The notes under the pieces were generated by a model. That model made no database searches, was not told where the DNA came from, and saw only the letters and a list, made by a program, of their open reading frames with translations. A stretch of DNA of 64,000 bases. It comes from Wolfiporia cocos (Eukaryota > Basidiomycota > Agaricomycetes > Polyporales > Phaeolaceae). Positions 35,844-53,181 of this stretch are shown here, piece by piece. The stretch lies in assembly GCA_029448655.1 (NCBI GenBank), contig JACCLO010000006.1:2790001-2854000 (forward strand). Reading direction: 5' to 3'. Both the position numbers and the translations under genes were made by a program. Numbering within the stretch: position 1 is the first letter of the stretch; the number at the start of each line of letters is the position of its first letter.

Positions 35844-37182
35844 GTGGCGTACGAAGTGAGATGCTTTTAGACGGAAGGGGAGGATGGGATTCTTGGGCAC
35901 GGTCAAGGTGAATTATTCGACCTTCGGTAGGTACGTTGTCTTGTTATTGCATTGCGTCGAGTTCAATATGAGTTGTGCTGTCCATCTTTACGCAGGCCTC
36001 CGTCTGTGTATGATCGCGATATTAAGCTCGTATATCAAATCCCCGATATGCATCGTATATTCGTGCTCGTTCGGATAGACTGATACTATAGTCCGTTCTT
36101 TGATTCTTGCCACCGAACTGGACTCAAATGAACTCTTCAAATTACCATTGCCTCCTTCTCGAACATACTGAATCCCCCGCCATGGTATTCCTCGGGTAAT
36201 ACTGTGGCAACTCTTCGTTCAATTGCATAGTACGGCTTCTTCCAACAACTGTACTTAGTACTGCATTGACAATCGTACTGACAATCTTACTGACAATCTC
36301 TCTAGTAGCTGCCTGTAATATATGCATCTCCATCTCCTGATTTGGAGCTTGACCGCGACCAGAGAGATTGTCGTTGCCACGTAGAGCTATTACCGTATTG
36401 TCATATCGCCACAATTGAGCAATCCGAAGATTGCTATCTGCACTAGCTGCTTCATACCAATCTCGTTCCATAAATCTCCCATGAAGCAACACGGAGAAAA
36501 GAGGACGTACCAAGCCGTATGCACAAAATCGATTGAGAGTTAACGAGGTTACATTTTATTGCGAAGTACATTTTGAGGTGATTACGAGAGCAAAAATTCT
36601 GCTGACCTTTCAAATTTCACCCACCATAGCAATAACAGTTACACGTGGTGGCGCCCATAGATTGTACGTACTGTCCTGGGCAGTTACATGACGAACCGAC
36701 AGCATTATGAAGTAGCTGTAATCAACGAGATGTGATAGGTTATGCGAACCACCGACCCGTCCCCTGCTGCCGCGCTCGGTCTAAGACGCGTGCGCATAGG
36801 CAAGGCAAAGGGGCACAGGGTGCTAAGACGTCCGTGCTTTCGCTTGCTCTTGACACAACCTGACACTCGAACGGTCGCGTAGATACCACGACTATGAGCA
36901 ACATGGGGAAGAGATGGCTGTGTCGCCGCACTAAAGAACATAGTGCGTACGCGGCGAATTTATGTGAGCGGGCGTGGGAACGTTAGGGCAGGGTCACCTG
37001 CCACAGCCCATTTTGGAAGGTGAATATGTTCGATGTCGATGTAGACAGAAGTTACTCATCTATACAGAGATTAGGCTGCACTGGTTACATCCAGCGTGCA
37101 CGGCATCCAACGGGGGTCCATTCTAGCTCCGGGATCTAGTACATCATATCAAGCCCATATACACCAAACAAAAACTCATACA
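35844..37182. other. Convergent spacer, no gene recognised
   Basis: Between the converging disordered-protein and ABC transporter genes. A 120-codon minus-strand frame at about 36142-36513 has no family resemblance and no ATG at its 5' end until residue 15. It contains short TGACAATC repeats at about 36270-36300. Confidence 0.4.
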
Positions 37183-42979
<5,797 letters not shown>

Positions 42980-44720
42980 CGCTGTCCTGCCCGTGAATTG
43001 GCCGCTGTGTCTAGACTACTGTGGCTTTCGCCCGTGACAGTCAATTGCAGGCGAAATGCCGACGCGGCTACCGCTTTATTCGTGAACTCAATGGTCAGGA
43101 TTTCTCGCCGAGTATCGCATTCCGGCGAAGGATACACGCGGTTCATCTGATGTACACAGCCTCCAAGCTCCAAGGCGGTGAACAGTATACAAACATTCGC
43201 CCTTGACGTCAATAGATTATCGATTATCGACTGGCGTTAAGTTGTCGCAGGAAACAAGGCACAGGCAAATTTAGAGCGAATACGCCACGTAGGAGTCTCC
43301 CAGAGGAGATCTTCTATCGCGGCGTACTACACGATGAACGCGCGGAAGCGAAGTGAGAAGATACTAACAAAGCAAAACTTGACCATCCGCCATGAAATTC
43401 ACTTCATTCACCTCCGTGAAGATGCTGGTTATGATGGTTCAACGCCACCGAAGGTATACATCCTGACGGCAAGAAGCTCATATGCAAAGCGCAGAAGTGG
43501 AGAGACGGAGTCCGTCAAAATTTAGACGCAAGCGATAGAGAGAATGTCTTCTGCCCCTACTTAGATCATTCTGGGATTGTAGCTTGACGTAATGTAGTGG
43601 GCACAACGCATGAAGTAGAAGACGGCCATGATGCTTCAGATGGGCAAATTCCAAGGAAGCCAAGACACTGCAGATGCGCGATACAGTCGTAAGCGAGTGA
43701 ACATCTACGGGTGCAAGAGGTTTCCTTGCATCAAGTTGACGTAACAGGATAACCTCGTGGCTACTGCAACATCACAAACGAGAGCATAAGCGAGCCAGCA
43801 AAGGAACCCAGAAGGTATCCAGACGGACGGTAGCGCCTAGTGTTCAGTAGAGGCGCGGACACAATCAACGCCCGACTTCTGCGGACCATGGAGAGGTTGA
43901 CGCAGCGACATGTTGACAGAAACTTGTTGTGATCCTTCAGATCTCACCGGATCCTGGCGGGAGTGACAGAGGACCGTAGGCAGTGTCGTTGATCCGTAGA
44001 GCTAACTGCGATACATCACCTGCCAACTATGCCCACAACGGATGAGAAGGCTTGTCAGAACGGATCACGGCGAGCCTATTAGTGCGTGCTCACCATCAAG
44101 TAAACGTTACGGCGTCCATCGACAGCTCGTACCATGGGGTAGAGCGGGGTACTGCGACGTCGCACGATGGGGGCCGGCCGCAGCCACACCGCGGTAAACG
44201 AAATACCAATTGGCCGCTACTCGCGATCTAACTGCGGTCGGCGCCGCTCACCGTCGCACGCCCTGGGACCTGAGTATGTTCCATGCCACATCTAGGGGAT
44301 ATCGTCGGCAGCGACGTGTGAGAGGAAGACGGTTGCCGCTCGAGACGATCACCTGGGCCTGGAGGCGCTGAAGAGCCGAGCGGGCATAAAAGCGAGCTCC
44401 GTCCTGCTGCACGACGAACGGACCCCGACCAGCCCGTAGGACTTTGAGACAGACAGACAAACCGACCTGGGTTGCGCCAATAGACAAGCGTGCAGTGAAA
44501 GGTCCAGGACAAAGAGTGAAGCGCTCATCTGGCTTGTCGGCAGCGTACTCCGGACTCCCCCATCCACTCAGCTTACACCCTCGACTTCATTGTCTTATTT
44601 TGTCAGACGGCATATAACACCCTCCTTGTTGAATACCTCCATCGCGCATTCGCTCGCCATCTCATCTCCACAACCATTCGCATACAATCACTAGAGACGT
44701 CGCTGTAGATTGCATCTATC
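42980..44720. other. Long divergent spacer between ABC transporter and trehalase
   Basis: 1.7 kb with no gene recognised; it should contain both promoters. An AGGGG stress-element-like core lies near 44294, and a TATA-like sequence is annotated separately. Confidence 0.4.
44612..44617 (+). promoter_or_regulatory. TATA-like element upstream of trehalase
   Basis: ATATAA lies 104 bp before the start codon and is followed by CT-rich sequence (CACCCTCCTTG). This spacing is plausible for a basidiomycete core promoter. It is seen in sequence only. Confidence 0.4.
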
Positions 44721-47553
44721 ATGGCCCCGGCATTGACCCACCCTGCGGGTGTAAACTTCATTGACGAACAGCGTCAAGTGAATGCCGACGCCGCCACTTA
44801 CTATGGCGGCCAGGAGCAGTTCAGCCGTTCGAGAACGTACAGTGCTGTGAGTCCGATACCAATCTCTTCCGCTCTCGACCAAGCTCCTGATGGCCTTTCC
44901 AGTCTTTTGCCCATGGCTACAACCCAAGACGCGCGGCCTTCGATAATGACTGGGTGCGGAGGCAAAGGCGCATGTCGCATGACGAGAAGGGGACAGGACC
45001 GCGGCGATTCCTCATTGATGTTGAAGAGACGATCCGCGTCGTCCTGGAGCAAGAGGATACCGATGGCGACTTCCAGATAAGCATAACGGACGCTGGCCCC
45101 AAGCTCATGTCCCTCGGTACGGCCACCAGCAATGGATTCAAGAGTTTCGATATCCGGGTTCGTCTTAATCCCTTCCCCACGGCCTGAGTGGCATCATATT
45201 GACCTATATTGGCAGGGCACGTATATGCTATCCAACCTCCTGCAGGAGCTTGCTCTCGCGCGGGATCACAACCGCAAGCGAATCGTGCTTGATGAGGCGC
45301 GTCTCACTGAAAACCCCGTGGACCGTCTTTCGCGCATGATCAAGAACTCGTTCTGGCATGCGCTCACCCGCCGCATTGATGGTGATGGGCTCGAGATTAT
45401 TTGCGCAGACCCAAAGAACCGTACAGGACGTGTGAACCCGCGCATATACGTCCCACACGGGGAGCCTGCGATGGCCGAATACTACCGCAAGATCGCAGCG
45501 GAGAAGCCACACTTGAACCTCGATGTGCAAGTGCTTCCTGAAAGGCCGGACGATCCCGTGTTTGTCAAAAGTTTGAACAACAAGCCGGGTATCCTGGCAC
45601 TAGCCATGCAAGAGGTTACCAGCAGCAATGGCTCGAAGACGCTGAAGGGCATTCCATTCGTTGTCCCGGGCGCCCGGTTCAACGAGGTGAGTCTTGACAT
45701 CATATGTGGTGTCACAACGCTTACGATTCCCCAGCTATACAACTGGGACTCCTATTTCATCTCGCTAGGATTGCTCGTAGACGGCTACATCAACCTTGCA
45801 AAGGGCATCGTAGACCACTTCATCTTCGAGATCAAGCATTACGGCAAGATTTTGAACGGCAGCCGAAGCTACTATCTATGCCGTGCCCAGCCACCGTTCT
45901 TGACAGATATGGCCCTCCAGATTTACAACCAATTGGACCGGTCAGACATGGAGGCCAATAGGGCTTGGCTCAAGCGTGCAATCCAGGCGGCCATCAAGGA
46001 GTACCACACCATATGGGTAGCGGAACCGCGTATAGACCCCAAGACAGGCTTGTCCCGCTACCGCCCCGACGGGCTCGGAATCCCGCCCGAGACCGAGGCG
46101 ACGCACTTCACCCACGTTCTCGAGCCGTACGCGCAGAAGCACGGTCTGTCCGTGCTCGAGTTCAGCGAGCGGTACAACGCGGGCACGATCCGCGAGCCGG
46201 AGCTCGATGAATACTTCTTGCACGATCGTGCGGTGCGTGAGTCCGGCCACGACACCACGTACCGCTTCGAGAAGCGATGCGCGAACCTCGGAACGGTTGA
46301 TTTGCAAGCGCTCCTGTACAAGTACGAGGTGGATATTGGCACAGCGATCCGCGAGGTGTTTGATGACGAGCTGGAGTTGGAGGAGGACTTCCCGCTCGCG
46401 CCGTTCCCGCCGTCGGTTGAGGCGTACGCGAACCCCCACCGCGAGAGCTCGAAGGCGCGACCACAGACGAGCGCGATTTGGTTTGAGCGTGCGGAGTTCC
46501 GCAAGAACATCATTGACAAGTACTGCTGGAACGAGAGTAAGAGCTTGTACTTCGACTACGACACTGCGCAGGAGAGGCAGATCCTCTACGAGAGTGTTAC
46601 TGCATTCTGGACGCTGTGGGCGGGGTGTGCCAGTGAGGAGCAGTGTTGGAAGCTTCTGTACGTGCAGTCTGAAGCATTTATAATACACAATGAATGGCTC
46701 GCTCACGTCATCTCGCAGCACAAATTCACTGAAGAAGTTCGAAGTCCTCGGTGGCCTTGTGTCTGGAACGGAAGAGTCTCGAGGAAAGATCTCGCTCGAT
46801 CGCCCGAATCGTCAGTGGGATTACCCGTAAGTGCCCGTGTCTATTTATTTGACACCATGAAACTAATGGACAACGTCTCCAGCTATGCTTGGTCGGTACT
46901 TTTTTTGTATGGTAGCATGCGGCATCCGTATTGATCTCCTGCACACGCTTCAGGCCTCCTCACCAGATTATGACATGGGTTGGACTTGAGCGTTATGGAT
47001 ACCTCGAGGACGCGCAGCGGCTCGCATACAGGTGGCTGTATATGTACGTGCTGTGTTTTCAAGTAATGGGCGCTCGACTAATTCGCATGTATAGGATGAC
47101 GACTGCATTTGTTGACTTCAACGGTGTGGTTCCCGAGAAGGTACGTAGATCCCGTCCATGTGTCCGAATATGACTAATTTCAACCTGGGGTAGTTTGATG
47201 CGGTCAGACTCTCCCATCTAGTGGATGCCGAGTACGGCAACCAGGGTGTTGACTTCAAAATGGTTCCCAGAGAAGGGTTTGGGTGGATGAATGGTCAGTG
47301 CCTTGTGACTCCGGAATATATGGTTGTGCTGACACCCCTCGCAGCTTCTTACCAGGTTGGACTGTCGTTCCTTTCAACTGGCATGCGCCGCGCCGTCTCC
47401 GCATGCACAAGCCCAGAGGTCGTCTTTGGCGTGGCAGCGAACCAGCAGCCAGTGAACCAGCCGACGACTAGTACCGATCCTCTCGACATGGCCATGGAAA
47501 ACCTCTCGCTATCTTCTCCTCACCCCGGCTTCAGCGCACCTTCGTCTTTTTGA
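44721..47553 (+). CDS. NTH1: Neutral trehalase (glycoside hydrolase 37, 778 aa)
   Basis: Cytosolic enzyme hydrolysing trehalose to two glucose. Exons 44721-44846, 44903-45157, 45216-45686, 45735-46657, 46719-46826, 46883-46891, 46954-47043, 47095-47140, 47194-47293 and 47345-47553 join to 779 codons. The regulatory N-terminus carries a PKA-type site RRQRRMS (Ser67) and a calcium-binding loop [12 protein letters not shown] (94-105). These match the neutral class, whose yeast member is activated by PKA, 14-3-3 and calcium. Catalytic-domain signatures are PGARFNELYNWDSY and [23 protein letters not shown] and [10 protein letters not shown] are also present. The second signature is assembled across a 9-nt microexon (CTATGCTTG, residues PYAW). 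A C-terminal tail of about 40 residues is Pro/Ser-rich. Confidence 0.96.
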
Positions 47554-47939
47554 ACATTGTAACACGAATTGTCAGCTAAATGCGATTCTACTGTAATTCA
47601 GCGGCGTCTGGGGCTGTAATGCGGTTCGCTTCGTTCCTCTTCACGGACTTCGTTATGGTTATTCAGTCATCGGATTTTCGTTATTTTCCCCTTTCCATGA
47701 AATTCTAGACATGTAGATGACGGCCTTGCGTGTTTGACCCTGTACACTATCACAATCTCGCTTTTCTTTGCATATTGGTATCGTGCATCGCTCATGTACA
47801 TAGCAATATCTGCAATCTTCATCATCATCTGAAGAAAATGGCAGTCTCTGGCCCGCTGCCAAAGCACTGCGGAAGCTATCCGAGTAGCCTTAGCTACTGA
47901 CCCGACTCAACCCGCGACATCGCAAAGGCATGTCCCTCG
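47554..47939. other. Spacer between trehalase and Atg15 genes
   Basis: 3' flank of trehalase and promoter of the next gene, both on the plus strand. Nothing else recognised. Confidence 0.5.
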
Positions 47940-50264
47940 ATGCTACTCTCGACGTGGTCCGGCTTTCTCTCAGCTCTCCTAGCGAGCTTCACATCTCATC
48001 GTGGCGGTGAAGATGCATCACTGTCTTCTAGCTCATCCGCGCTGCAATTTGAGCTACGGCACTACCACGCCGTCTCACCCACTGCACAGGTCCTCTTTCA
48101 CGATGCACATCCTCACGCTCAGTCATTATCGCATACTTCACACACGATCCGTACGAGATCCGTGAAGACGCACCGCCCCTCGTCTTTGGCTGCATTTGCT
48201 CATGCGCGCACACGATCCATCCGCTTCGCCGAAAGCGTGTACCTCGACTGGGATGAAGACGAGGTGCAAGGGCCGAATATCGAGAGCCGGGAGACGCTCC
48301 TCGAGCTCGCGAAAATGACGAACGACGCATATCTTTCGCCTGGGGAGTCCGGCTGGTATGATCTCGGCAATGAGTGGAATGTAGTAAGTGCCTCTCCTAT
48401 GTACATCCAGTCCGTTCGGTCGCACGCCTGCCGAGGCGTTTTATGCGAAGCATACAGCTGGATCCCTAGTGATGCATGGCCTCGTAATGCTTCACAATTC
48501 ACAATTTATAGGGATCAGCACCATACATTATGAGGGATTCAGCTGTATTGTGCATGGGGGCCTGATTTAGTTGGACAGTGCGGTTTTGCATCGCAGTGGA
48601 ATATCAACCGCGCAGTGCACAGGTCATTAGAGGGCAGAAACTCGCAGCGACGCACAGCATTCAGTGGCACATTCAGCTGGCCAGCACACAGTGATGTTGT
48701 GCGAATCATTTTGTCAGGATGGCTCTGCTGGGACCTGGGCCATGAAGTTGAGTCCTTCTTGGTCGATATCCAACACCACCTGCCTCATATTCACCGGCAC
48801 TTCACTGCCGTAGAGACTCTGGGGCCAGATTTCGAGGCTCGACTTTTGCTCTACTTCTTAGAATTCGGCCACGTTACCCATTGAAAACTTGGCAGATCAC
48901 AGCAGAACCTCCCTGTGATGTTAACGATAACATTCACCCTGTCTTCTGAGATAATGGCATATGCCACTGTAGCAGGATTACAGCTAGCCTTTATTACTCA
49001 TAATATCAACACCCGATGCGTTGGGCATAAAACCTGAGCCCATCAAAATCCTGTCACCAGTGGGTTCGATGTTTAGTGCGACGGGGACCTCCAATTTCCT
49101 AATTGATAGATCTTCATACGATGCGCGCAAATGATGCACCTACTGACGATGTCTGCAATAGAGCTACCCCTTTGGCTGGGAGCCTGACGCCGACGGTTTC
49201 CGCGGGCACGTCTTCGCTACGTCAGACAACTCGACTGTTGTACTCTCTATCAAGGGCACATCTGCAGGCTTCCTCGGCGGAGGCGGGCCGACGACAAAGA
49301 AGGACAAGTTCAACGACAACCTGCTGTTCAGTTGCTGCTGCGCACGTATCGACTGGACGTGGACGGTGGTGTGCGACTGCTACCGAGGAGGGTGGAAATG
49401 CGACCAGAACTGCCTCGAGGAGTCGCTCATTGAGGAGAGCCTGTTCTACTCGATCGGAACGGTGCGTGGAATGCCTGTGGCGTGTGTGGTTGCGCGTGGC
49501 GCGGGTGTGGCCGATCTGACTGCACGCCGCACGCAGAATTTGTACAACAACCTGACGTACATGTACCCCGAGTCGGATATCTGGGTCATCGGGCATTCGC
49601 TCGGCGGTGCGCTCGCGTCGATGCTCGGAGTCACTTTCGGCGTGCCGGTCGTGGCGATCGAGTCCCCTGGAGAGAAGATGGCCGCGAGGCGACTGCATCT
49701 CCCCACTCCTGTGCGTCCACACAATTCAACACTCCATGCAGATTAAATGCATCCTTGAGTCATCACTGACGCTCACCCCCACGCAGCCGGAAGTGCAACA
49801 CATCACGCACGTGTACCACACCGCGGACCCGATCGCAATGGGGACGTGCAACGGCGTGCTGTCTTCCTGTGCACTCGGGGGATACGCGATGGAGAGCCGG
49901 TGTGTCGTCACCCTTCTCTTCGCATGTCCTCACCTGAACATGCTATGCGGATGCAGATGCCACCTCGGCCTGTCGGTCGTGTACGATACCGTATCCAACC
50001 TCTCTTGGGCAGTCGACATCCGCACGCACGGGATCGTGAACGTGATCGAGAAGGTGCTCTCGCAGCCATGGCCGCCGAGCGTTGATGTAGGGCGTGAGGT
50101 GCCTGAGGCGAAGCCCGAAGAAGACTGTGTGGTACGTGTATTGGTTCTCATGAATCGGCTCGCTAGATGTGACATCGATGTACTGATGCCTAGTCAATCC
50201 GCAGGAGTGCTATAGCTGGGACTTTGGTGACCATCCATTCAAGAAGAAAGAGATGGTCCTCTGA
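47940..50264 (+). CDS. ATG15: Atg15-type vacuolar lipase (421 aa), with a 778-nt first intron
   Basis: Class 3 lipase that dissolves autophagic and multivesicular bodies in the vacuole. Exons 47940-48383, 49162-49461, 49537-49710, 49787-49899, 49957-50131 and 50205-50264 join to 422 codons. The N-terminal hydrophobic stretch (STWSGFLSALLASF) fits the single membrane anchor of Atg15. Family blocks are YPFGWEPDADGFRGHVF, IKGTSAGFLGGGGPTTKKDK, FNDNLLFSCCCAR, the nucleophile elbow VIGHSLGGALAS (Ser269), VYHTADPIAMGTCNG, and DIRTHGI (likely catalytic His). Four introns are 55-77 nt, while intron 1 is more than ten times longer, which suggests an insertion. The short basic tail (HPFKKKEMVL) ends the protein. 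Confidence 0.95.
48384..49161 (+). other. Unusually long intron 1 of the Atg15 gene
   Basis: A good donor (GTAAGTG) and acceptor (CTGCAATAG) bound 778 nt. An open frame of about 90 codons at 48615-48884 (for example SFLVDIQHHLPHIHRHF) has no family resemblance that I can name. No terminal inverted repeats or target-site duplication are obvious by eye. Confidence 0.75.
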
Positions 50265-53162
50265 GTGCCATGATGGCGACTGATACGACTTTGGCTCATC
50301 ATAGCCATGATTCTCTTGGATACCTGAGCCTGCACCCTTTGTATTTTAGTATCTGGCGAATACCTGGATGTAGGTCACTACGACATGTTGATACAACTTT
50401 GTTTATGCGTAAGGATGCACGTTGTTCTGTCTCTTACAACGTCAGAAGCTTGCTACGGTTGAGGATCTTTTTCTTTTCCCACCCTTTCCTCCGCTCATCG
50501 CAGCAGCGAGATAGAAGAGGATAGTGAGTCGTGCATAAAATGCAGCTGCTAATGATACATTAACGGTGACCGACAGCTCCGTCGCATTTGGGGCATCTCG
50601 CCTTACCGGCCCCCGAGCGAGACCTCGTTTTCGCCCAAACAGCCACGATCCGCAGCCAGCATGTCAATTATGCTGCTGGGACCCTGGGGTGAGACCCTCG
50701 TGCTCCCACACTGGTATGGCAAAACATTCTGTGCAGAACCTCAACGCTTCGGCCCCTGTCGGTGAACTGCGTCAGTGCTTCTCTCAATTATCGAGATCAG
50801 AGATTATCTCATCCGAGACTCAGTACTTCTCATCGTAGCCGCTTCCGCCGCACATGTCGTTCTCATGTTTTGCCGCTGCTACGTCGTGCACTCGAGCCCT
50901 CTGTCTCGTGCCTCAACTGCACGTCTGTCAGGTGGCATGAGTGTCACAACCTCAGCCTTAGAATGCGGCGTTCGTTTCTGTTCCCGGTGCAGATTGGGAT
51001 CCCGCGCCGAGAGATATCTGAGTTTTGAAGATGGACTGGCCTCAGTAGCTCAAGCAGGTTCTCAGGAAATCGTGGATTCGGATTCGTACGCCTTCGCATG
51101 CCTTGAGGGGAGCTTCTCGCGCCATGCAAGGCATTCGACTGTGCGCGCTAGACTGCTCCCGGTTGCGAGAGGCTGCCCAGCGGGTGTGGGCGATTCAGCA
51201 GCGAACGTGAGGATCAACGTGGAAGGGTGCGCCGCGAGATGCCACATCTCCCCTCGTCATGACGCGCATCAATACCGATTTAACTGCCTGCGCTGACCTC
51301 ATCTGCCCAATGCCGACGTCTCTAGGAAACCAGATTGCCAAGTAGGTGAATCTAACGGACTGCTGCGCACAGAAGCAGGGCGAGCTTTCTGGATACAGCA
51401 CTTCCCATCGCACCGGCTCCCGGAGAACGACCGCCTTCTCGAGTGGCAAAATGCGCACACTGTCCCCTTCCTGATTTCAGAGGCACCGCAGCCAAAAGAA
51501 GCGACGTCCGCGCTGATCTCTCGACTTCTTTTGCTCCCGAAATCCCAATTCCACTCTACACGACACAGCTCTGCTGCCAAGCGGGCCACTTCTCTTGGCC
51601 TCCAAGTGCCGCACGGTCTACATACGCTGGTGCCGGATCACTGGCTCGTTCTATGTGATCAACCAGCTGACATTCTGTGGCCGCTCGGTCAGCATGTGCA
51701 TGAATGCTCGCGCTCAGGGTGACAGGGTCTACAACAACACCCGCGAGGACCCGTTCGGCCGTCCACTGCCGGAGACGTCGACGACGATCCGCGTCCGCGT
51801 CTCTCGACCGCAGGATCGGCGGCGGGCGCCGCGTGCGTGACGCGAGACGCGGTCCCACCTGGGCGTGCGCAAACTGGCCGCGGCGACTGTAACAGCTGCC
51901 GGGCGAATCACGATGGCGGCACAGCGCGACTGCGTGACACGTCCGCCGCGCATGTGCATGTGGTTTGCACTGGGTCGTCGCTGTACGAGATGCTGGTGCA
52001 GGCTGGACGCCATCTGGTTGCTATCCCAAGTCGCGATTTACTCAACCCGAGTGAAATACGGAGGAAATCAGGTCATCATCATGCCCATGACTCCGCGGCG
52101 TTGGAAGCGCCCAGCTCTTGGATCAAAATTCGATCTCGATATCGATCACATCTGACACTCTTGCGTTTCCCCCAATACGTGAGTGCGGGGCGCCGCCAAA
52201 CAAATCCACTCGCACGAGGACTACTGTTGGTAGGTAAGCTCGCCCCGGCTTTGCGGGGTCGGCTTTCACTCCACAGCACATTGCAGAGCCCTGCATCCAC
52301 ACGACTAAACTTTCAACGAGGACCCTGGCCGCGCCAAAAGTGCACAGGACGGACGACGCTCTAGAATCGGTCTTGGGAAGCGTGTGTCAAACTGCATCCG
52401 GTCTTGGTCAACGAGCTGCAGGTGCTCTCATTTTTCCACCAAGCCCAGCGCTCTCTCAGGCTCGAAACGTCTCCTACGTCTTCGAGGTGCAGCAATGCTC
52501 TGGCGTCAGTCACTTCCTATATTGTTCTCACAGAACACACCCTTCCCACACAGACCGATGGCCCCCAGGTTCGCGGTCCGACCAGGACCATGAGGCCACT
52601 TATCTCGGGATTGCATCTTTCTGCAGGGACTCAATTACGCACCCTGCCTTTGATGGGATTCTCCCGGTCGATGACGACGCTTCTCTCCGCGCGCCGACGC
52701 CCCTCGTCCGAGGCATTCCCATGCAGCCGGTCACGTCCCTCGCAGACGTCGTTTCACGCATGACTCGATCGATCCTCTCCCGTGCGCGCTGCAGATTCCT
52801 TTCAAACCCGTAAATACCATGAGACTCCAATCAAGCAGTTCTTCGGGGCGGCCATCTCCACCGCATCCTGCGGTACTTCCCGCCCCAGCCAGCCGCCTCG
52901 CGCCAAAGAAAGCGTGCGACAGCCAAGTCCCGCCAGGGTGCAGACCCTCGCTTCCGCATCTGCGAAGCCCCGGCGTCCGGATCTCAGCACACGTCGAACG
53001 GCTGCGACCCGTCCTGCGCACGAGCCCGCGAAGGCTGCAGGCCGAGGCCGGCCCTGCTCGCACCCTCCCTGCTTCCTGCTTCTTCGCCGTCACGGCCTCG
53101 TCGCCTTGCGCGCCACACGCGCCCTGCACCCGGGCCCGGGAACGCGTTCGCTGCCCCGGGGG

Positions 53163-53181
53163 CCCCCCCCCCCCCCCCCCC
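53163..53181 (+). repeat. Poly-C homopolymer (19 C)
   Basis: An uninterrupted run of 19 C flanked by GGGG on both sides. Either a true homopolymer tract able to form structured DNA, or a sequencing or assembly artefact. Confidence 0.95.

Noticed and set aside
45942..46721. 259-codon minus-strand open frame inside trehalase
   Set aside because: Antisense shadow of the catalytic domain, Leu/Arg/Val-rich, no recognisable motif.
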